From Candidatus Poribacteria bacterium (lineage in GTDB: Bacteria > Poribacteria > WGA-4E > PCPOR2b): 46,705 nt of DNA. Below, one piece after another: positions 16,836-25,220 of this stretch (the first letter of the stretch is position 1; each line of letters opens with the position of its first letter). The stretch lies in contig JAJEAL010000055.1 in the NCBI GenBank assembly GCA_022822785.1, positions 1 through 46,705 of the forward strand, given 5' to 3'. The translations under genes were made by a program, and so were the position numbers. Under the pieces are notes generated by a model. That model was given only the letters and a program-made list of their open reading frames with translations. It ran no database searches and was not told where the DNA came from.

Positions 16836-18374
16836 ATGCCTGATAAACGTCCAAATATCTTGTTTGCTTTCGCCGACGATTGGGGCAGGTACGCCAGTGC
16901 CTATCGACAAATCGAAGGGGATAACACGCCCAACGCCCTACTGGATACACCGAACTTTGACCGTATAGCACGCGAGGGTGCCCTGTTCACCAACGCCTTT
17001 GTGCCCGCGCCTTCCTGCACGCCGTGCCGGAGTTCTATACTCACGGGACGCTACTTCTGGCAGACCGGGCGTGGTGCAATCCTCCAAGGCGCAATCTGGG
17101 ATTCCTCTATCCCCTCATATCCCTTACTGTTGGAGGAAGCAGGCTACCATATCGGCTACACCTACAAGGTGTGGTCGCCAGGGATGCCACGCGATGAACC
17201 CTACGGCGGAGACCGGACACGCTACGCCCCGGCGGGCACGAAGTTCGACGAATTTTCGTTCGTCGCCACAGAAAATGTTCCCGAACACGGTGTCGAGGGT
17301 GCGAAACAGATCCTTTACGACGAGTCGCGCCAAAACTTCGACGCCTTTCTGGAGGCTCGCCTACCGGATACACCGTTCTGCTACTGGTGGGGTCCCACAA
17401 ACACACATCGCAAATGGCAGCGGGGCTCTGGTAAGGCGCTCTGGGGATTAGACCCCGACGACCTGAAAGGGCGTCTGCCCGCTTTTCTGCCGGACGTGCA
17501 CGACGTGCGTGAAGATGTCTGTGACTACTTGGGTGAATGTCTCGCTGTCGATACCGGGCTTGGAGGACTTCTGGAACGCCTAGAGGAATTGGGCGAATTG
17601 GACAATACACTGATTGTCGCGAGTGGCGATCACGGCATCCCGGGATTCCCACGTGGCAAATGCAACCTATACAACCTCGGTTGTGAAGTGGCACTGGCAG
17701 CGCGTTGGCCCAAGCATATCCCCGCAGGTCGAACGTTGAACGACTTTGTGAACCTCATGGATTTGGCACCGACCTTCATGGAAGCTGCTGGGCTTGAACC
17801 TCACAGCGACATGACGGGGCGGAGCCTGCTAAATGTGCTCGCTTCATCACAAGATGAGCAGGTAGATCCAGAACGAACATTTGTTGTTACCGGACGAGAA
17901 CGGCACGTTGGCACCGCACGCGAAGGCAATCTGCCTTACCCGCAACGCGCCATCCGTACGAAGGATTTTCTGTATATCCGCAACTTTGCGCCCGACCGCT
18001 GGCCCATGGGCGATCCGAAAGGTTTGGATGACCCGACCACGGAGCCACCCCCTTACGACGAATTGTGTGATGACACAAGACTCGTCTATCCGGACATGGA
18101 CGCCAGCCCAACGAAGGCGTGGATGATCCACCACCGCGCAGAAACACAGGTCCAAAGGCTATTCGAGATGGGATTCGGGAAATTTCCAGCGGAGGAACTC
18201 TACGACCTGCGAGTAGATCCACACTACCTGAACAACGTAGCGGAAGATGCTAACTACAGCGCGGTCCAACAACAACTCTCCGATCAACTCATGAGCGTTC
18301 TAACGGAACAGGAGGATCCGCGGGTTGTCGAGCCGGACTGCCGTTTTGAACGTTCCCCATTCACAGACCTCTAG
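16836..18374 (+). CDS. Type I sulfatase
   Basis: A 512-residue alkaline-phosphatase-superfamily sulfatase, hydrolysing sulfate esters, probably of a sulfated polysaccharide or small molecule. Metal ligands D14/D15 are in FADDWGRY. The formylglycine site is CTPCR (C61-R65) followed by SSILTGRY, and a second metal site appears in ASGDHGIPGF. No signal peptide is visible at the chosen start, so it is likely cytoplasmic or exported by another route. Activation of C61 needs a formylglycine-generating enzyme, which is not in this window. The frame is open from 16770, but GAGGAG precedes ATG 16836 by 8 nt and the protein then begins at the conserved MPDKRPNILF. Confidence 0.9.
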   Translation: MPDKRPNILFAFADDWGRYASAYRQIEGDNTPNALLDTPNFDRIAREGALFTNAFVPAPSCTPCRSSILTGRYFWQTGRGAILQGAIWDSSIPSYPLLLEEAGYHIGYTYKVWSPGMPRDEPYGGDRTRYAPAGTKFDEFSFVATENVPEHGVEGAKQILYDESRQNFDAFLEARLPDTPFCYWWGPTNTHRKWQRGSGKALWGLDPDDLKGRLPAFLPDVHDVREDVCDYLGECLAVDTGLGGLLERLEELGELDNTLIVASGDHGIPGFPRGKCNLYNLGCEVALAARWPKHIPAGRTLNDFVNLMDLAPTFMEAAGLEPHSDMTGRSLLNVLASSQDEQVDPERTFVVTGRERHVGTAREGNLPYPQRAIRTKDFLYIRNFAPDRWPMGDPKGLDDPTTEPPPYDELCDDTRLVYPDMDASPTKAWMIHHRAETQVQRLFEMGFGKFPAEELYDLRVDPHYLNNVAEDANYSAVQQQLSDQLMSVLTEQEDPRVVEPDCRFERSPFTDL

Positions 18375-18419
18375 GGCGCACCGATTAACTGATGCGCTCA
18401 TGCGAAGAGATAGTGCAAA

Positions 18420-18451
18420 GAAACCGAGTTTTTCCGAAAAAGCTCGGTTTC
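18420..18451. terminator. Terminator-like hairpin (GAAACCGAG family)
   Basis: GAAACCGAGTTTTTC (18420-18434) pairs with GAAAAAGCTCGGTTTC (to 18451), leaving almost no loop and one bulge. It lies between the sulfatase stop and mannonate dehydratase and is a relative of the hairpin at 23-54. It has no U tract on the right, so termination is likely but not certain. Confidence 0.55.
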
Positions 18452-18512
18452 TCTAAGCTACCCTACACTTGCCTTTGACATAAACTAGCTGATCTAAGAA
18501 AGGAAAACCGAT

Positions 18513-19490
18513 ATGATTCAGATTGCAGAAATGCTTGGACCACACCCTTCACCCCTGTGGAAAATGGTCAAGCAGTGCGGCGTCGATTACGCAGTCGGTG
18601 CGATGGACTCCCGGAACGACTCAGATGCCCTGCCGCTAGAGGAACGACCGTGGGGGTATAATTCGCTCGCGCGGGTGAAGAAAGCTTACGAGGATGGCGG
18701 ATTTGAACTCGCTGTCCTTGAGAGCCGTCCACCGTTGAACAACGCCAAGCTCGGATTGCCCGGAGGGGACGAAGAAATCGAAACCGCCTGCGAACTCATC
18801 CGTAATATGGGAAAGCTAGGGATTCCTGTCTGGTGCTATGAGTGGATGGCGGTGTTTAACTGGATGCGTACTTCCACAGAGATTCCCTCTCGCGGTGGCG
18901 CGCTGGTTACGGGTTACGATAACGAGGATATGCGCGATAAACCGAACACCGAATACGGTGTCGTGACTGAGGAGCAGTTGTGGGATAACCTAAAATATTT
19001 CCTTGAGCGCGTCGTGCCGGTCGCTGAAGAGGCGAATGTCAAATTAGCGATGCACCCCGATGACCCACCACTTTCTCCTATCCGAGGGATTGGTCGGATT
19101 ATGCGAAGCGTTGAAAACTATCAGCGCCTAATCGATCTGGTGCCGAGTCCGGTGAATGGGATCACACTCTGTCAGGGCAACTTTACCCTGATGACAGACG
19201 ATCTTCCGGCAGTTATCCGCCATTTCGGAGAGCAGGACAAAATCTTCTTTGTGCATCTGCGGGATGTGAGAGGAACCCCGGAGAAATTTGAGGAAACCTT
19301 CCACGACGACGGCAAAACCGATATGTTAGCGTGTCTAGAGGCATACCGGGATATTGAATTCAACGGCGTGCTGCGTCCCGACCATGTGCCGACAATGGAG
19401 GGCGATAGCAACGAACACGCTGGATATTCATCACTTGGACGGTTGTTTGCCATCGGTTACATCAAAGGGTTGCGTGAATCTGTCTACTAG
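18513..19490 (+). CDS. uxuA: Mannonate dehydratase (UxuA family)
   Basis: Converts D-mannonate to 2-keto-3-deoxygluconate in hexuronate catabolism. It is 325 residues, shorter than the roughly 390-residue Escherichia coli enzyme but like many UxuA-type proteins of other phyla. Family motifs are visible: [34 protein letters not shown] and [17 protein letters not shown]. These histidines, the cysteine and the aspartate form the metal site. ATG 18513 follows AAAGGA. With the enolase-type dehydratases and Gfo/Idh enzyme it supports a uronate or sugar-acid degradation district. A related isomerase of the same TIM-barrel family is the main alternative. Confidence 0.85.
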   Translation: MIQIAEMLGPHPSPLWKMVKQCGVDYAVGAMDSRNDSDALPLEERPWGYNSLARVKKAYEDGGFELAVLESRPPLNNAKLGLPGGDEEIETACELIRNMGKLGIPVWCYEWMAVFNWMRTSTEIPSRGGALVTGYDNEDMRDKPNTEYGVVTEEQLWDNLKYFLERVVPVAEEANVKLAMHPDDPPLSPIRGIGRIMRSVENYQRLIDLVPSPVNGITLCQGNFTLMTDDLPAVIRHFGEQDKIFFVHLRDVRGTPEKFEETFHDDGKTDMLACLEAYRDIEFNGVLRPDHVPTMEGDSNEHAGYSSLGRLFAIGYIKGLRESVY

Positions 19491-19572
19491 GATTGAATTG
19501 AGACGCTTAGCGCGGTGAGATGCATCGTGATGATAGTGTAGCAAAAAATTTCTGCTGCAAATCAGATATTCT

Positions 19573-19601
19573 TTGACAAACCGATTCATATAGGGTATAA
19601 T
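19573..19601 (+). promoter_or_regulatory. Near-consensus sigma70 promoter of the iron transporter operon
   Basis: TTGACA (19573-19578), a 17-bp spacer and TATAAT (19596-19601) match both consensus boxes exactly. It lies 80 bp before the start of the iron-binding protein gene. Such a strong promoter is usually held down by a repressor; see the overlapping Fur-like box. Confidence 0.8.
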
Positions 19602-19615
19602 TATGGTCATTTTAT

Positions 19616-19636
19616 TGAAACTGAATCTCAATATCA
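19616..19636 (+). promoter_or_regulatory. Fur-like operator
   Basis: The 21-bp site reads TGA-AAC-TGA-ATC-TCA-ATA-TCA, which is the same TGA-N3-TGA-N3-TCA-N3-TCA skeleton as the 21-bp Fur consensus. It begins 15 bp after the TATAAT box, so it covers the early transcribed region, where Fur binding would block transcription. Its place before a ferric-iron transporter makes Fur control the simplest reading. The regulator gene itself is not in the window. Confidence 0.65.
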
Positions 19637-19679
19637 ATAACGCAGACCTAAAATAACTGTACAATTTTCGGAGGTTACA

Positions 19680-20678
19680 ATGCTAAGATATCTGGTGGGA
19701 GCTCTATGTCTATTCCTCGCTGTGGGGACCAGCGGTGCAACCGGTGACAGAGAATTGGTCGTCTATTCAGGGCGCAGCAAAGGGCTGGTTCACCCCATTA
19801 TTAAGCAGTTTGAAAAAGAAACCGGTATCATAGTCAAGGTGCGGTACGGCAACACGGCTCAACTGGCCGTCGCTTTGTTGGAGGAGGGATCGGAAAGCCC
19901 CGCTGACCTTTTCTGGGCGCAGGATGCAGGAGCACTCGGCACAGTCAGTAAACAAGGACTGTTTCAGACCCTACCCGAATCTATCCTATTGACAGTTCCC
20001 GACAAATTTCGCAATGCTAAGGGAACGTGGGTCGCGACAAGCGGTCGGGCGCGTGTCCTTGCGTATGCGCCTGAACGTGTCAAGGCGGAGGAATTGCCCA
20101 ATAGCATCTTTGAGTTGACAGAGCCCAAATGGGAAGGACGCGTCGGGTGGGCGCCACAGAACGCATCGTTTCAAGCCTTTGTAACAGCGATGCGTGTTTT
20201 TAAAGGCGAAAAAAAAGCCGAAGAATGGCTGCGTGGCATGAAGGCAAATGGTGCGAAAAACTATCCGAAGAACACGCCCATTATTCAAGGGCTCGCCGCT
20301 GGGGAAATCGATCTCGGCTTACCCAACCACTATTACTTGATGCGTTTCAAAAAGAGCGACTCCGGATTCCCTGTTGAGCAAACCTTCTTTACCTCCGGCG
20401 ATGCAGGAAATCTCGTTAACGTCGCTGGCATCGGTGTCCTGAAAAGCAGCACCCGCGCCGAAGAAGTCAGCAGTTTCGTCGAATATCTATTATCCCCAAA
20501 AGTGCAGCAGCTCTTCGTCAGTGAAATCTTTGAGTATCCCGTTACAGACGCGGTCATCCCGAGCGAAAAATTGTTGCCACTAGATGAACTCTTGAAACTT
20601 ACGCCTGAACTCGACCTAGAAAAGTTGGACGACCTAGAAGGCACCTTGAACCTTCTGCGTAAGGTTGATATTCTGTGA
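19680..20678 (+). CDS. fbpA: Ferric iron ABC transporter, periplasmic binding protein (FbpA/FutA type)
   Basis: Binds Fe(III) in the periplasm and delivers it to the FbpB-type permease. It is 332 residues with a signal peptide at about 1-20 (MLRYLVGALCLFLAVGTSGA). The mature start RELVVYSGRSKGLV is typical of FbpA/FutA. NHYYLMRF contains the adjacent tyrosines (Y218, Y219) that bind ferric iron in this family. CGGAGG precedes ATG 19680 at good spacing. The stop overlaps the permease start (GTGA), and a Fur-like box lies upstream. Thiamine-binding ThiB is a distant relative, but the NHYY motif favours iron. Confidence 0.87.
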   Translation: MLRYLVGALCLFLAVGTSGATGDRELVVYSGRSKGLVHPIIKQFEKETGIIVKVRYGNTAQLAVALLEEGSESPADLFWAQDAGALGTVSKQGLFQTLPESILLTVPDKFRNAKGTWVATSGRARVLAYAPERVKAEELPNSIFELTEPKWEGRVGWAPQNASFQAFVTAMRVFKGEKKAEEWLRGMKANGAKNYPKNTPIIQGLAAGEIDLGLPNHYYLMRFKKSDSGFPVEQTFFTSGDAGNLVNVAGIGVLKSSTRAEEVSSFVEYLLSPKVQQLFVSEIFEYPVTDAVIPSEKLLPLDELLKLTPELDLEKLDDLEGTLNLLRKVDIL

Positions 20679-22267
20679 CCTATTCTGAAACACGCTACTT
20701 GCCACCATGGTATTTCCTGCTTCCTGGCGTTGCTGTCGGAACCGGAGTTTTGCTGCCTCTGATTTACCTCGTTGTTCGAGCATTTGAGGCTGAAGTGGGT
20801 GAGTTGCTCCAAATTGTCTTCCGCGCCCGGACTGTGCATCTTTTGGGTAATACCCTTCTTCTTGTCATCGGAGTTGTCGGGACCGGCATACTTCTGGCAG
20901 CACCGCTTGCATGGGTTACAACGCGGACAGATCTCAGGGGCAAACGGTTTTTTACGTTGCTAGGGGTGTTACCCCTGGCAATTCCCGGCTATGTGATGGC
21001 TTACGCTTTATTGGGATTAAGCGGACCTAGCGGAACCTTTGCGAGCCTGTTTGGACCAAGTTTTCCAAATCTCCGCGGATTCTGGGGGGCTCTCATCGCT
21101 CTCAGTTTCTACACTTTCCCGTATCTCTTTCTGAACCTCCGTACAGCGCTCTTGGGATTAGATCCTGCGATTGAAGAAACTGCTCATAGTCTTGGTAGTA
21201 CGTCACGAGCGGTCTTTTTCCACGCAATTGTGCCACAACTGAAGCCCGCCCTTTATGCCGGCGGGCTCCTCGTCGGATTGCATGTACTTGGAGATTTTGG
21301 TGTGGTATCTCTGATGCGATACGAGACCTTTAGCCATGCACTCTATACACAATATACCGCCGCTTTCGATCGTACCTACGCTGCATGGCTTGCGTTGATG
21401 CTTCTCGCACTCACCGGCAGCCTGCTCTATCTTGAAGCAAGGTTGTTGCGTGGAAGTAAATTTCACCGCATGGGTAGCGGCAGCTCACATCAAGCTGTTC
21501 CAATCGCTCTGGGAGCTTGGCGGATACCTGCTTACGTTTATCTTGGCACCTTAACACTGGCGAGCGTGGTTGCCCCCATGGTAACAATCGGGTTCTGGAC
21601 CCTCAAGGAGGTGCACAGCATATATATGCAAGATTTTCTCCAAGCGCTCTCCGGCTCTTTTCTCGTGTCAACACCTGCGGCTTTACTCACTGCTGTTCTC
21701 GCGGTTCCCTTAGCCTACTTGGGAGTCCGATATTCATCTTTGATCTGTCGTACCCTAGAGCGGGGCGCGTATATCGGTTATGCTACACCCCCGCTAGCGT
21801 TTGCACTCGCACTCATCTTCTTTTTTCGAGGAATACCAGCGGTTTACCAGACACTTTGGATCTTAATCTATGCCTACACTGTACATTTTCTTGCCGAAGC
21901 AATCGGTCCTGTCCGCAGCGCGCTCTATCAAGCCTCACCCCATCTGGAAGAAGCCGCCAGATCGCTCGGATATCGACCCTTCAAGGCGTTTTTCAAATCT
22001 ACCTTTCCGCTGCTGCGGAGCGGGGTCATTGTCAGTATCGCTTTCGTTTTTCTCGCCGCAATGAAAGAACTGCCGCTGACTTTTCTGCTCTCGCCCGCAG
22101 GATATGAGACCTTAGCCGTAAACGTCTGGAGCTACACAACGGAGGCAATGTTCCCTGAAGGCGCACGGTATGCCTTGGCAATTGTGCTCTGCTCATCACT
22201 GTTTGTAGGACTGCTGTTGATGAAGGACGCACGAGCATCCTATGACTACACAGAAGCGCCAATATAA
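20675..22267 (+). CDS. fbpB: Ferric iron ABC transporter permease (FbpB type)
   Basis: A 530-residue inner-membrane protein with two fused permease halves, as in FbpB and ThiP. About 12 hydrophobic segments are visible. Each half has an EAA-type loop that contacts the ATPase: EETAHSLGSTSRAVFFHAIVP in the first and EEAARSLGYRPFKAFFKSTF in the second. GTG 20675 overlaps the fbpA stop by 4 nt (GTGA), showing translational coupling. It works with the binding protein upstream and the ATPase downstream. Confidence 0.87.
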   Translation: MTYSETRYLPPWYFLLPGVAVGTGVLLPLIYLVVRAFEAEVGELLQIVFRARTVHLLGNTLLLVIGVVGTGILLAAPLAWVTTRTDLRGKRFFTLLGVLPLAIPGYVMAYALLGLSGPSGTFASLFGPSFPNLRGFWGALIALSFYTFPYLFLNLRTALLGLDPAIEETAHSLGSTSRAVFFHAIVPQLKPALYAGGLLVGLHVLGDFGVVSLMRYETFSHALYTQYTAAFDRTYAAWLALMLLALTGSLLYLEARLLRGSKFHRMGSGSSHQAVPIALGAWRIPAYVYLGTLTLASVVAPMVTIGFWTLKEVHSIYMQDFLQALSGSFLVSTPAALLTAVLAVPLAYLGVRYSSLICRTLERGAYIGYATPPLAFALALIFFFRGIPAVYQTLWILIYAYTVHFLAEAIGPVRSALYQASPHLEEAARSLGYRPFKAFFKSTFPLLRSGVIVSIAFVFLAAMKELPLTFLLSPAGYETLAVNVWSYTTEAMFPEGARYALAIVLCSSLFVGLLLMKDARASYDYTEAPI

Positions 22268-22348
22268 TTAACGACTAAACAGCACGGATTGAGCGATGAG
22301 AAACGATAGCACGATTTCCATCGTAACGCAATGTTCTAAGGAGTTATA

Positions 22349-23404
22349 ATGCAGCCGCTGCTTAATATCCGCAACGTTACCAAAAGATTTGTTCGTAACC
22401 TGCCAGTGGTTGAAGACCTCTGTTTCGAGGTCTATGCCGGCGAGATTTTTGCCCTTTTGGGACCGAGTGGTTGCGGAAAGACAACGACACTACGCCTGAT
22501 TGCCGGATTTGAGCGTGCTGATGCTGGAGAAATTTATGTGGATGGACAATGCTTCGAGGGATCTAAAACCCATTTACCCCCTGAAGCACGAGACATCGGA
22601 ATTGTTTTCCAAGAGTACGCGCTCTTTCCCCACCTCAATGTCTTACAGAACGTTGCTTTTGGACTCAGGAAGCTGTCCGCAAAATTGCGTGATGAGCGCG
22701 TCGCGACAGTGCTGGACATGGTTGGCATGACTGCCTTCAAATATCGAAAACCACACCAGCTTTCCGGTGGGCAGCAGCAACGCGTAGCACTAGCGCGTTC
22801 AATTGCTCCCAACCCCAAACTCATTTTGCTGGACGAGCCATTTTCTAACCTTGACGCGGGCTTGCGCCATTCGACGCGCGAGGAAATTCGGACCCTCTTG
22901 AAAGATGCAGGGATGAGCGCAGTGTTTATTACCCATGACCGAGAGGAGGCGCTCTGCTTCGCAGACCGGCTAGCGGTTATGCATGGCGGACGTATCGAAC
23001 AGATTGGTACGCCCGAAACGGTCTATCGCCGTCCGGAAACGCCATTCGTAGCAGATTTCCTCGGCGCAACCAACCTGATTGATGGTGAGGCTGAGGGCAA
23101 TTGTGCTGAAACCCTTTTGGGTAAATGCCAAATCTTACCTTCAGCACATGGACCGGTACTCCTCTCGGTTCGTCCAGAGCATCTGGTCATGGTTCCGTCG
23201 GACACAGCAGGTCAAAATAACGGTATCGGCGAGATTGTTACCCGTGAGTTCAAAGGGCATGATCTGACCTATCGAGTAAAGGTTGGAGCAGAGAGCTATG
23301 TTGTGCAGACCGACTACTGCTGTCCGCTTCAAGTGGGTGCTCAGGTGGCGCTCCAAGCCGTTGAACCTGCGGTAGTTGTGAAGCAAAATGTGCCGCTTCC
23401 ATAA
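22349..23404 (+). CDS. fbpC: Ferric iron ABC transporter ATP-binding protein (FbpC type)
   Basis: A 351-residue ATPase that powers the transporter. Walker A GPSGCGKTTTLRLIAGF (about 36-52), Q-loop FQEYALFPHLN, signature LSGGQQQRVALARSI, Walker B LILLDEPFSNLD and switch histidine VFITHDREEA are all present. The C-terminal 110 residues form a TOBE/OB-like regulatory domain, as in FbpC and PotA; the length excludes short ThiQ. AAGGAG precedes ATG. The 81-bp gap from fbpB holds no clear signal. Confidence 0.87.
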   Translation: MQPLLNIRNVTKRFVRNLPVVEDLCFEVYAGEIFALLGPSGCGKTTTLRLIAGFERADAGEIYVDGQCFEGSKTHLPPEARDIGIVFQEYALFPHLNVLQNVAFGLRKLSAKLRDERVATVLDMVGMTAFKYRKPHQLSGGQQQRVALARSIAPNPKLILLDEPFSNLDAGLRHSTREEIRTLLKDAGMSAVFITHDREEALCFADRLAVMHGGRIEQIGTPETVYRRPETPFVADFLGATNLIDGEAEGNCAETLLGKCQILPSAHGPVLLSVRPEHLVMVPSDTAGQNNGIGEIVTREFKGHDLTYRVKVGAESYVVQTDYCCPLQVGAQVALQAVEPAVVVKQNVPLP

Positions 23405-23423
23405 CCGGGAAAGAACATAAAAA

Positions 23424-24134
23424 GTGCCAAAAAAGACAGTGCATCGTCGAAAAGTGGCGGCTGATGCAAGTCTTCCGCCCCGCCAACCCCTCCGTTTTAA
23501 ACTCTACGCTATCACCGATCGAGGACTTTGCGTACCACGCACCCTGTACGACACTGTTCATGGACTTTTAGATGTCGGGGTGTCTGCAATCCAACTCAGG
23601 GAAAAAGACCTGAGCGATACCGCGTTTATTAAATTAGCTGAACCCCTCTGTCAGCTCTGTCACACCTATTCCGCTCAACTGTTCATTAACTCACGTATCA
23701 AGATAGCTACGGAGATCGGCGCAGATGGTCTCCATTTGCCAGGGGACTCAGGTTCCGTAAAAAAAGTAATCGAGGAAACAAACCACCGCTTCATCATCGG
23801 CAGCTCTGTCCATGCACATACCGAAGCGAAACAGCGGGAAATGGAAGGTGCAGATTTTATCACCTATAGCCCAATCTACCCGACGCTCAGTAAGCCGGGC
23901 TACGGCCCCACTATTAGTCCCGATCAGATCGGGCTCGAAGACGACTTGGAGGGATTGCGGAAGGTCACAGAGCAAGTCAACATACCTGTCTTTGCATTGG
24001 GTGGAATAACACCTCAACGGGTTGGAGAATGCCTCAATGCCGGCGCCTACGGGGTTGCGGTGATGTCCGGGGTGATGTCTCCAGAGAACGGCGCACAGCG
24101 CGCAAAGCTGTATCTACGACAGCTGTTGGGATAA
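23424..24134 (+). CDS. thiE: Thiamine-phosphate synthase
   Basis: Joins HMP-pyrophosphate and thiazole phosphate to form thiamine phosphate. It is 236 residues, about 25 longer than usual because of a basic N-terminal extension (KKTVHRRKVAAD). The core begins RFKLYAITDR and shows AIQLREKDLS, LFINSRIKIA, ADGLHLPGDSG, SVHAHTEA, GADFITYSPIYPT, PVFALGGIT and AYGVAVMSGVM, all family motifs. GTG 23424 is used because no ATG is available before the core; its ribosome site is weak, so one of the GTG codons at 23439 or 23454 may be the true start. It sits 19 bp after fbpC and 13 bp before thiD. Confidence 0.88.
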   Translation: MPKKTVHRRKVAADASLPPRQPLRFKLYAITDRGLCVPRTLYDTVHGLLDVGVSAIQLREKDLSDTAFIKLAEPLCQLCHTYSAQLFINSRIKIATEIGADGLHLPGDSGSVKKVIEETNHRFIIGSSVHAHTEAKQREMEGADFITYSPIYPTLSKPGYGPTISPDQIGLEDDLEGLRKVTEQVNIPVFALGGITPQRVGECLNAGAYGVAVMSGVMSPENGAQRAKLYLRQLLG

Positions 24135-24147
24135 GGGGGTTTCAAAC

Positions 24148-24936
24148 ATGAAACAGATCTTAACAATTGCTGGTTCAGATTCAGGCGGCGGGGCAGGGAT
24201 CCAAGCCGACCTCAAATCCATCCACGCCAACGGCGGTTTTGGGTTATCTGTCATCACGTCAGTTACGGCACAGAATACACGCCAAGTGACCCACGCCTTC
24301 GATCTGCCAACCGATATCATTGACGCGCAGATCGACGCTATCTTCTCTGACTTTGATGTTGCAGCTCTCAAGACAGGGATGCTATCTTCAGCCGAAATTG
24401 TGAACGCTGTGGCAAAAAAACTGCGCGAATATTCGCCAAGTAATATTGTGATTGATCCCGTGATGGTTTCCAAAAGTAAGTACCCTCTGCTCAAACCAGA
24501 TGCTATTGAGTGTTTGCAAGCGGAGCTACTACCGCTGGCGACGGTCGTCATGCCCAATATCCATGAAGCTGAACTCCTCGCCGAATGCGAAATCCGGACT
24601 CTTGATGATGCAAAAACCGCAGCCAAAGTCATTCAAGGATATGGATGCCAAAGTGTGCTAGTCAAAGGGGGACACCTCTCAGGGGAACAATCGATTGATG
24701 TCCTGTACGCCGATGGAACTTTTACCCTCTTTGAGGCGGAGCGGATTGAAACGAAAAACACACATGGCACCGGCTGCACGTACTCCGCAGCAATCGCTAC
24801 GTACCTTGGACTTGGAAAGGCCCTTGTCGTTGCCGTTCAGTCCGCCAAGGATTACATTACTAACGCTATCCGCTACTCCCTTGACATCGGGGGAGGACAC
24901 GGACCCACCAACCACTTCTACTTCTTGAACAGGTAA
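24148..24936 (+). CDS. thiD: Hydroxymethylpyrimidine/phosphomethylpyrimidine kinase
   Basis: Phosphorylates HMP and HMP-phosphate to supply ThiE. It is 262 residues of the ribokinase fold: start ILTIAGSDSGGGAGIQADLK, AALKTGML, VIDPVMVSKS, VVMPNIHEAELL and the anion-hole/catalytic motif NTHGTGCTYSAAIATYL near 208-224. The chain ends HGPTNHFYFLN. It lies 13 bp after thiE, in the same operon. No TPP riboswitch was recognised upstream of thiE or thiD. Confidence 0.9.
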   Translation: MKQILTIAGSDSGGGAGIQADLKSIHANGGFGLSVITSVTAQNTRQVTHAFDLPTDIIDAQIDAIFSDFDVAALKTGMLSSAEIVNAVAKKLREYSPSNIVIDPVMVSKSKYPLLKPDAIECLQAELLPLATVVMPNIHEAELLAECEIRTLDDAKTAAKVIQGYGCQSVLVKGGHLSGEQSIDVLYADGTFTLFEAERIETKNTHGTGCTYSAAIATYLGLGKALVVAVQSAKDYITNAIRYSLDIGGGHGPTNHFYFLNR

Positions 24937-24947
24937 CACTTGAGGAG

Positions 24948-25118
24948 ATGGCAGAATTGAATCAACCCAAACTTTTTGAGGGGCTCAAACCCAATACCAT
25001 CGTCACTGTTGCAGGAGTTGGCTACCGCGATGGCATACCCACTAAGGATGCAGATATCGGTTGGCCCATGGGTGTGGTGCGGCGACCCGATGGCGACCTA
25101 AGCCGCGCCTACAATTAA
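24948..25118 (+). pseudogene. NHL-repeat-like protein, 56-residue N-terminal fragment
   Basis: ATG 24948 has GAGGAG immediately upstream. The product, MAELNQPKLFEGLKPNTIVT and on through VAGVGYRDGIP to GWPMGVVRRPDGDL, looks like the first blade of an NHL/SMP-30-type propeller and then stops (SRAYN). Such proteins normally run to 300 residues or more. The break directly after RRPDGDL suggests truncation by deletion. Confidence 0.5.
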
Positions 25119-25151
25119 GGTCGGATTTTATTCGGCTACGAAAATTAGGTC

Positions 25152-25180
25152 TTGACAAAACGTTGAGCCTCGCGTATCAT
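25152..25180 (+). promoter_or_regulatory. Sigma70-type promoter of the tetR gene
   Basis: TTGACA (25152-25157), a 17-bp spacer and TATCAT (25175-25180), followed at once by an operator-like site, 40 bp before ATG 25221. Confidence 0.65.
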
Positions 25181-25181
25181 A

Positions 25182-25201
25182 TTGTACGAACATTCAATCA
25201 G
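25182..25201 (+). promoter_or_regulatory. Putative TetR operator 1
   Basis: TTGTACGAACATTCAATCAG matches the site at 25809-25828 in TTGN3GAANANTCAATCA. It begins 1 bp after the -10 box, so a bound repressor would block the tetR promoter. The dyad is imperfect, and assignment to the adjacent TetR protein is inference. Confidence 0.5.
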
Positions 25202-25220
25202 GATAAGCTGATAAAGTCAA

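Noticed and set aside
17107-17694. 195-codon minus-strand frame
   Set aside because: Antisense to the sulfatase gene; arginine- and proline-rich composition typical of a shadow frame.
21517-22107. 196-codon plus-strand frame inside the permease gene
   Set aside because: Overlaps the second half of fbpB in another frame; the permease EAA loop and membrane segments identify the real frame.
22268-23424. Possible TPP riboswitch before thiE
   Set aside because: The short gaps before fbpC and thiE lack the conserved CTGAGA and ACCTGA blocks of the thi element.
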